Assembly: GCA_958450365.1 (NCBI GenBank)
Contig: CAUEEP010000900.1
Span: 927,501-991,500 of the forward strand
Origin: Mesorhabditis belari
Taxonomy: Eukaryota; Nematoda; Chromadorea; Rhabditida; Rhabditidae
Length of the DNA: 64,000 nucleotides
Direction of reading: 5' to 3'
Shown: positions 57,123-64,000 of the stretch, piece by piece
How the letters are laid out: each line of letters begins with the position of its first letter
Numbering within the stretch: the stretch's first letter is position 1
Position numbers and translations under genes: made by a program
The notes under the pieces: generated by a model
Seen by the model: only the letters and a program-made list of their open reading frames with translations
The model's database searches: none
Told to the model about the DNA's origin: nothing

Positions 57123-60100
57123 ATGACAAGAAGAAATGCGTTGAATAAATTTGTTTTTATTATTCTTTTACTACTCCCATCTCTGATCTCAAAAAATCCC
57201 CCTTGGACTGGAATAGATTCTGGTCAAAGCGAGAAGTCTATGTCGGAAAATGAGTTCTCTTTTAGGTTAGTTTACAAACATCTTTACAAACAAACAAAAT
57301 TCGATGAGAATCAATTTAGATACATCAAAAAAGTGAGTGGTGAAAACTTGACATTGGAATGTGCTCGTCCTATTGGCTCGTACGTGCGGTGAGTGAAGAT
57401 TTAACTATAGCTATTGCTAAAGCAGTAGCTGTAATTTTGTAGATTTTTGTATTCCATTTGTAACAGGGTAACCATTGTAAGTTTCTTGACTAACTAAATT
57501 AACTGAATTTTATTCCTTATTATAGCTGGGAGTATCCATATGAGGGCAACATGGAACTTGAAGGTTTTTCAAAGAAGGAGCTGGATAGTCGACTGAGATT
57601 TCAGCACGAAGATTTGGTAGACTTTGACAATGGTGTTCCAAAAATTTGTTTTAGCAAGTGAAATTGCACATTCAAAATCTTAAAACAACGGATACGGGCG
57701 AATATTCATGCACTGTAAAAGAGAAGAATGGAAAACAGTTACGAGACACCATTTATCTTTTTGTTCGTGGTAAGTCTAGACCGATGTTAATTGTATAATA
57801 TTTAATCTTTTCTGGAGAAAGTATTTTCCTGAGAAACAAAGATCATTCCTTGACTGCCAATTTGAAGAACTTCTTTGTCCCATGTCGAACGTCGTCGTCG
57901 ATTCAACGTAAAAATTATAAAATGCTTGAAACACAGTTTATTTAGGTAATAAGATTAAGTTGTTTGTTGAAAATGAAGAATGGATTGAGAGATGTACAAT
58001 GAACAAAAAATTACCTAACCCGGATGAAGTCAAAAACATCCGGTATCGAAAAATAAAAATTGAAGAGGCTAATCGAAACGTTCTTCAGGGCCCATCCAGC
58101 TCTTAATCAAACAAATCACTTGAAGTGTATTAAACTGTGGGAAAATTATCATCCAAGGTGAAACATTGTACTTCATTCTCATCATAACGTCCTTTTAGTC
58201 ATGGCTTCTTTATCACATCAAGTGAGATACCACTCAAATGGAGTCAAGTCAACAATAAGAAATTCCGTTGTGAATACGAGAATGGAAGCGTCGAGTTTTT
58301 CATACAGGTAAGAATACAATTTTAGCTTTAGCCATTTCAAGTAAATATTTACAGGCTACAAAATCGATTCCAGGCTTCAAAGGTAATGCTTGGGCAAGTA
58401 GCAAACAAATTTCTGAGCACCTAGTCAGATAAATTCTAGGTGGAGAAACAAAATTAAATTGTACTTTATCTAATCAACAACTGTTGCTTCTCGATATTAA
58501 AAAGGGTCGACTGAAACTTTCTTGTCCATCATGTGATTCAAATATTGATCAGGTATTACACAACAAGATCATTTTGATGATTGAATTTTAGACTGTCGTC
58601 AATCAAATATTTGAGCGATTCGAAGAAAACGAGACTTTGCAAGAGGCAATCACTTTTTGGGAGTCAAACAATAAGAGCTTTTGCAGTTGGTGAGTGTTTT
58701 GTCAATAGAATCTTACTGGTCAATTGCTTCAGTATTCAACAAATTGGTGCTGGTGGTAATTGCCAACTAATTTTGACGGACTTGGAAACTACAACAAGTG
58801 AAAAACCGATTGTGTCAGGAGATGCTCTGAAAACATTACTAATCTTCGTTTTTGCTTTTATTTTACTCGTGGCTGCACTGCTTTCTCTTTATGTTTCCTT
58901 TGCTTTCTGGATCATACACAAGAGAAGAGCTATTGGTAGGTTAGTACTCTAAATAATTACCGATTCTGTTTACTATAAATTACAGAAGAATAAAGTTCGA
59001 GCTCGAGGAAGAGACAACTCCATTACAAACAATAGTTGAGATGGAATCTCTTGTTGAAGCACAGAAAGTTGATCAGGTACTTGAATACAAAATAAATTTT
59101 GTTCAAATTTCAGAGTTCAAGTTCAAATCTCCTTCGAAGATTGCCGAATTTGAGCAAACATACGAGGAACGTCCAATAGGAGTTGGCGAATTCGGGAAAG
59201 TCTGCGAGTTGATTGGACACAATCCGTAAGAGTTGTAGCTTTTCTAAAAAATGAATTTCCAGGCCAGCTGTCAAAAAGTGCCTAAAAAAGAAGGCTCATT
59301 CCGAATCTCAAGCCAATCTCGATCGTTTCAAACAAGAATTCAAAATCTTGAAAACATTGAAACATTCAAATGTTGTCAGCTTGATTCATATGGAATCTGT
59401 TGAAGGATCTAATGACTTTGGAATAGTAATGGAGTACTGTCAGCGGGGGAATCTCGGAGAGCGTAAGTTAAATTTAAACGTTAAATAGGCTTTTTCAGTT
59501 CTATCCAACTCTACAATCATCTACTCAATGAAAACGGTGATCATTTGGAGTAGAGAACTCTTCGATGCACTCGGCTACATGTTTCGCGTTCATAAAGTCA
59601 TCCATCGTGATATAAAACCTGAAAAGTACATAGCTTTTCAATATCTACAAAAGTTCTTCAGTATCTTTGTCACAATGGAATTTGTTTTGAAAATCGGAGA
59701 CTTCGGTTTGGCAAAGTACATTGAGAAGACTTGTGTGGGTAGCTTTGCCGGAACACAACGCTATATGAGTCCCACACGATCGAGAGAGGGTGACGATTTG
59801 CAGGTTGGTGACTGCATTCAATGCATATACAGTTGTCCTACAGAATCCGTACTTCCATTAAGTCCAGCAGTTCAGAAAACACAGTTGAGCCTATAAATTG
59901 AGTCTCATTTCAGGCCTCTCACCGAAATGATGTGTATGCATTGGGGCTTGTTTTGTGGGAAATCATCGAAAGAAGGTCAAGAGTTGAAAATGTCTTTCAA
60001 AGCAAAGGATATTTGTACAATACTACTTCATATTGTTTAAGAAAAAATTCGTGAAACTCTCTTTAGAATCGTCTTCTTGGAATACGGGTCACGGGGAAGC

Positions 60101-60630
60101 TTCAATCCATATGATTTCTTTGCAGACATCATACAAAAGAAGTTGAAGAGACTGATTGCACCAAATTGTCAAAAAGGGATTCGAGAGATCATTAGGAGGT
60201 GGTTATAAAGTCAAGTATGAAATTTTATCATGAATATATTTAGATGTACAAACTTCAATCGTTCATCAAGGCCGATGGCTGTCGAAGTTCTTGAAGAACT
60301 CATAAGATTTCAACAGGTAATACTTGAATCATTTACATGTAATATCTGAGTTAAGTGATGTGATAACAGATAATGATAACAGAGTAACTTGACTTAACAG
60401 AGTAACTTTAATACTTTAAATAGTAAAAACATGATGATACTAATTTACAGAATGATTCATTTATCGATTCTCTGAACGTTGAACCAACTGAAGAGCCCGA
60501 ACAACAAAGAGTTCTCCGGCCAATCGGCTTCGATGGAACACGAAATCAGATCCCAGTCAAGGGACTCACAGAAACCTCGTGTACCTCATTTGAACTTATG
60601 CCTCGTTCTGTTTACATAACGGCTTTTTGA
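57123..60630 (+). CDS. Receptor protein kinase with Ig-like ectodomain
   Basis: About 18 small exons. ATG at 57123 starts a signal peptide (LNKFVFIILLLLPSLIS). Ig-like domain: LTLECARP (first Cys), RWEYPYEG (Trp) and TTDTGEYSCTVKEK (second Cys), joined across a 38-nt intron at 57617-57654. Further Cys-containing exons follow (RCTMNKK, KFRCEYENG, ETKLNCTL, KLSCPSCDS), then a membrane helix (LLIFVFAFILLVAALLSLYV) and basic HKRR. Kinase: GVGEFGKV, AVKK, helix-C region FKQEFKILKTL, HRDIKPEN, DFGLAKY, GTQRYMSP, DVYALGLVLWE. The catalytic loop is of Ser/Thr form (K after HRDI), unlike receptors A and B. The expected Glu after MSP is Thr in this reading, a possible lesion or splice misreading. The C-terminal tail is Pro/Glu-rich, ending in TGA at 60628-60630. 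Subfamily not determined. Confidence 0.8.
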
Positions 60631-61570
60631 TGGCATTGTTTTGTTTTTTATTAACGATGCTTTGAAGTGACTTTGGGTTCTTTAAATCGTTTTTGTTCAC
60701 CATTTTTCTGTTTCAAGTTCAAATCTCAGGTGCTGTGTTCAAATGTTAACGAATCTCATTTCACCATTTCGATTCACAAGTTTACTTATTTTAAATAAAC
60801 TTTTCTAAAAAATTTGATTTTGTTTACAAAATAATCAATTCAGCTCACAATTCTTGAGAACAAATGATAAAAAAAGCTTTCGAATCATACCACGTGCTTT
60901 AAGAACTGGAAATTTAGAACAAGGATCACAGATAGAGTTTCTCCTTTAAACCAAAAATCCAACAATCGCTTACCCACATGGATAAAGGACGTGAATTCCT
61001 TGACCTGAAAATTCCTCGAGGGTCAAAGAAATCACTCCATTTCCTGCTGAAATCTCTTCGAGAGGATCTTAATACACGATAACTGAAGGATCAAAAAACT
61101 GGCTCTTTCCTAAAAATAAAATTTTCAATATAAAATTATAAACTTCTTGTTCACATGAAGTCAATTTTGACGGCTTTGATATGGCTAGTTGGATATTTAA
61201 CACTTGGAAGCGATGTAAATGAAAAAATCAACTAAAAAGTACTCAATTCTTAAGCCTCATAGAGTGCACCTCAATGTGAACCAGTAGGACCATAACTTTG
61301 CTTATGAACTGTTAAAATGTATAAACTTTGAAATTTGTTTTTGTACTCAAATTTGATGATAACAAAAATGTTGAGTGAGGTGAACTTACCGAAAACATAT
61401 TTCCCCAACATACACCAAACACAAAAGCAAGTCAAATTTTGCCAGAAAACATAAAGTGAAGATAACAAAAAGTGTTTTTGTTACAAATAAGCACTCAAAA
61501 GCCATTGTAAACTCATGGATTTGCATTGGAAAACAAATTTCCCGTACAAAAGGGCACTATATGGGTACGC
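60631..61570. other. Intergenic, no gene recognised
   Basis: About 0.9 kb between the Ig-kinase stop and the TIMP-like gene. AATAAA-type signals near 60793 may serve the kinase gene. No splice-consistent coding exon seen. Confidence 0.5.
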
Positions 61571-61578
61571 TATAAAAA
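61571..61578 (+). promoter_or_regulatory. TATA box of the TIMP-like gene
   Basis: CTATAAAAAGATAAAG lies about 60 nt upstream of the ATG at 61633, a plausible core-promoter position. Confidence 0.5.
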
Positions 61579-61632
61579 GATAAAGTAAGTTGGGCAAATT
61601 TGAGTTCTAACAACTTGTCAACTATTCTAAAA

Positions 61633-62361
61633 ATGTTTTATTTCGTTATTCTTGGGGTCTTGATTGTCCCATCAGTCACAGTCCTCCCACTTGAAACAAC
61701 ATCACAAACATCATTCTCTCCACCAATTGGTCCAATTCCTTGCCCATGTCCATTGATCATTATTCCACCGTGTGGTTATGATTGGAGTTCGTTTTTAATT
61801 AATTTATTGTAAAAATTAATTTAGTTATTCGTGCCAGGGTCTACAATGAGAGCAAGCTCATTCAGGGAGCCGATATTCAGAACGTTTTCTCACTGGAACA
61901 TGTTAAGATTTTCAAGGTTTGTGGAAACTAATGAAACTTGATACATAATCGTTCAAGAATTTGTATAAACTCTGCTTTTAGGGATCCAAGGATCTCCCCA
62001 AAACCCTCTACTCGCCAAATCTTTGCGGTGTAAATTTGAAAACAAATGAGGAGTATTTGTTGAGCGGTTTATTAAGCATTTTGTCAACTTTCAACTCAAA
62101 ATGCTTTAGGAACCGAATCGACATTCAATTATCTCATTGCAACACTTTGCTCCCAAATCACTCATAACGTTTCGCCGCTTTGGAAAGACGTAGTGTTACT
62201 TAAAGTTTTCAGCTTATTCCATTTCAACTTTTTTGTCCCTCATCACTTCAATTTTGATTTAGATACCCAAAGCGATGAAGAAGAGTGTCCGAAATTTGCA
62301 CTGCGATGCATCGAGTACAATCGGACCAATGGAGACAACGCATAAGAACATCAGATCGTAA
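61633..62361 (+). CDS. Secreted TIMP/NTR-like protein
   Basis: Five exons (61633-61786, 61825-61916, 61982-62066, 62110-62204, 62263-62361) join in phase to give 174 residues. Signal peptide: MFYFVILGVLIVPSVTV. The rest matches the N-terminal netrin-like fold of tissue inhibitors of metalloproteinases: CPCPLIIIPPC, DWIIRARVYNESKL, SLEHVKIFKGSKDL, LYSPNLCGVNLKTNEEYLLS, TFNYLIATLC, HNVSPLW. The order and Cys spacing follow vertebrate TIMPs (C-x-C, C, V-C-G, T-x-C). The first Cys lies about 18 residues after the likely signal cleavage site. In classical TIMPs Cys1 is the new N-terminus and binds the protease zinc, so inhibition by that mechanism is doubtful. The tail after LHCDAS is short; the TIMP C-terminal domain is absent. 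Confidence 0.75.
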
Positions 62362-62630
62362 ATTTGAGATTGATACTGATAAATGCTTATTTGATGCTCT
62401 TAATGTTGAACCAATTAAAATGACAACTTTTCATTGAAATCACCTCGATTATTCAGCAATCAATTTTTGCCATTACTAAAAGTCTTGCACAAAGCATCAT
62501 CTGGATCTTTTGTTGCGTAATTTTAGCGCATGGGAGAAAGCGTGCAAAACGATGATTAAGGTTATGGTTATGCTGATGTTGGTTACAAAAAAAGTTGTTG
62601 ATGGTTAATGTAAAAAAGCATAAACTATTA

Positions 62631-62665
62631 GGTTGATGCATAAGTCTTTTCGTTTTTTTCGTACT
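62631..62665 (+). repeat. mariner-type terminal inverted repeat (solo end)
   Basis: TTAGGTTGATGCATAAGTCT then TTTCGTTTTTTTCG is typical of a mariner end. No matching inverse end was found in the remaining 1.3 kb, so the element probably runs past the window or has lost its other end. Confidence 0.6.
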
Positions 62666-62759
62666 TCTGTTAAAAAGTAACAAATTCACCAATTAATCTA
62701 TAGTTTGCTCTATAAAAAAGTGCTTTTTTTGTTCAATTTCCATCTTTTTAAATCAATTT

Positions 62760-63000
62760 CGGTTCACTTTTAAGCAAATTCGAGAGTGAAAAACGCCTTT
62801 TTCGTAAAAATCGATAAAAAACTCTACGGAAAAATTGGCTGAATGAATTTCTCTGAAATTTTGGCGAAATATCAAACTTTTTTTCTCTATCTTTTATCTA
62901 TTGACACGAAGATAGGTTTTCTTTAGCTAAGGTGTCTAAACCGCATGATCGAGTTAGCCCTTTTTGACTACCCGACTTCATACTCTCAAGAAAATCCAGG
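62760..63000. repeat. Relic related to the 25061-25580 mariner-type MITE
   Basis: Shares TTTTTCTCTATCTTTTATCT, ATTGACACGAAGATAGGTTT and nearby blocks with 25320-25380 and 51715-51770. No ends seen. Confidence 0.45.
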
Positions 63001-63209
63001 CATAAAATATTTTTAAACCCGTTTTAATGTTATTTTGCAGAAAAATAATTGGTTTTTCTAATGAAATCAACCGAGAATTGGGATTTGTTGGCGAAACGGC
63101 AGACGAAAAGGAACAAAAGACAGCACAACCAATAAAACACCCGAACGAAAAGAAGAAGGAAAAGGAACAGAAAATCACACATTGACTAATCATCTATAAT
63201 ATAAATAAG

Positions 63210-63940
63210 TGATCCCAGTGATGGGGACTTTAATAATTAACGATGAACGAGTTAGGTTGGAGAGAAAGTTCTCGGAAAAAGCTTGTACTGTAATTTTTCA
63301 AAAATTAGAAAATAAATTTATTCAAGGTATGCCCCATTATAGTAAAACTTGTTGCCATTTATTTGGTAGAGCACGGATTCCCTTCTCACAGGAATTGGCT
63401 GTCAAAAGAGTCGCGTAGCCAGGTTTCGACCTCAGCTCCGTGTCTCCGATAGTTGACATACAGCACCCACTTTCATCCCCAGTCACCGCATGTGGCAAAA
63501 AAGAATATCGGTTGTATCTTGAGAGATGGGCAGGCTGAAAGGCGCTGCCATCTCATCAAGTCAGACAGACTGTGGGGAATCCAGTAGCCAAATTTTTTGA
63601 CATATCCCATTGAGTGAAGATGCGTTTGAATTGTTGTTTGGGAGGTTAAAAGCTGCTCTCCCAATTCTCGGGTAGACAGTTTGTTATCGTTTTGTAAGAG
63701 AGCGGCAAGAGCTGTTTCATCGAAATCAGTCGGGCGACCTGACCGCGGGGCATCTTCTATGGAAAAGTCTCCTCTTTTGAAACGATCGTACCATTTATAA
63801 ACTGTCAATAAACTTATTGAACCTTGACTATAAATAGTATTGGTTTTCTCAAGAACTTCTTTGGCTGGAACTTTTTTCTTGACAAAGAACAAAATGACAT
63901 GCCGAAGATGACCCTCGGGAAGCTCCTGAGCAGCTCCAAA
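63210..63940 (-). mobile_element. mariner transposase remnant, internally deleted
   Basis: The minus strand reads ELPEGHLRHVILFFVKKK (about 63930), YKWYDRFKRGDFSIEDAPRS, the second helix-turn-helix (KLSTRELGEQLLTSQTTIQ) and GYWIPHSLSDL down to about 63570. A 1-nt deletion then disrupts the TGDEKW-type catalytic motif near 63465. The following ETWL is fused to a C-terminal piece (GIRALPNKWQQVLL) at about 63345, so most of the catalytic core is deleted. It is a different mariner subfamily from the one at 6243 and 42156. Confidence 0.85.
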
Positions 63941-64000
63941 GAAATAAAAAATAAAGCAAGAAAATAGCAGTATTTCATTTGGGTTTCTGTGTAGTCAATC

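Noticed and set aside
62453..62692. 79-codon minus-strand open frame
   Set aside because: It overlaps the mariner-type end at 62631 and has low-complexity His/Asn content; no support as a gene.
1..64000. CRISPR arrays, bacterial operons, rRNA genes
   Set aside because: No regularly spaced direct repeats, no prokaryotic gene structure, and no rRNA-like sequence were seen.

Overview
The window is eukaryotic and looks like a nematode genome, probably rhabditid. Introns are mostly tiny (41-50 nt) with TTTCAG-type acceptors. Repeats are Tc1/mariner elements, many short inverted-repeat elements and a PAT-type (DIRS-like) tyrosine-recombinase retrotransposon. The species cannot be named from the sequence.

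Layout. 1-423: the 3' end of an unrecognised + strand gene. 424-4742: intergenic, with an extreme homopolymer block at 2069-2400. 4743-28936 (+): a very large receptor tyrosine kinase gene (copy A) with signal peptide, about four tandem copies of an unfamiliar ectodomain module, one membrane helix and a complete tyrosine-kinase domain. Its introns carry a mariner with a nested Tc1-like element, a 4.2 kb PAT element and many MITEs, and two ectodomain exons appear frameshifted. 30949-32941 (-): a small secreted cysteine-rich repeat protein. 33817-50113 (-): receptor copy B, a paralogue matching copy A nearly exon for exon, apparently intact. Copies A and B form a large inverted duplication, tail to tail, with the cysteine-rich gene between them. 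A 268-bp kinase segment, including a complete intron, is almost identical in both while flanking exons are clearly diverged, which suggests gene conversion.

52575-54706 (+): an intron-poor gene for an intracellular-looking protein fusing a von Willebrand A domain, a papain-like cysteine peptidase and a zinc ribbon. 55057-56105 (-): two orphan exons (saposin-like; two-helix membrane). 57123-60630 (+): a second, unrelated receptor kinase with an Ig-like ectodomain and a Ser/Thr-style catalytic loop. 61633-62361 (+): a small secreted TIMP/NTR-like protein. 62631-64000: mariner debris.

Most genes here encode cell-surface or secreted signalling and extracellular proteins: three receptor kinases, a cysteine-rich protein and a TIMP-like protein. 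No ligand-receptor pairing can be read from sequence; any functional link between the receptors and the cysteine-rich protein between them is inference from position. Exon joins given below were deduced by eye from splice signals, phase and comparison of copies A and B.
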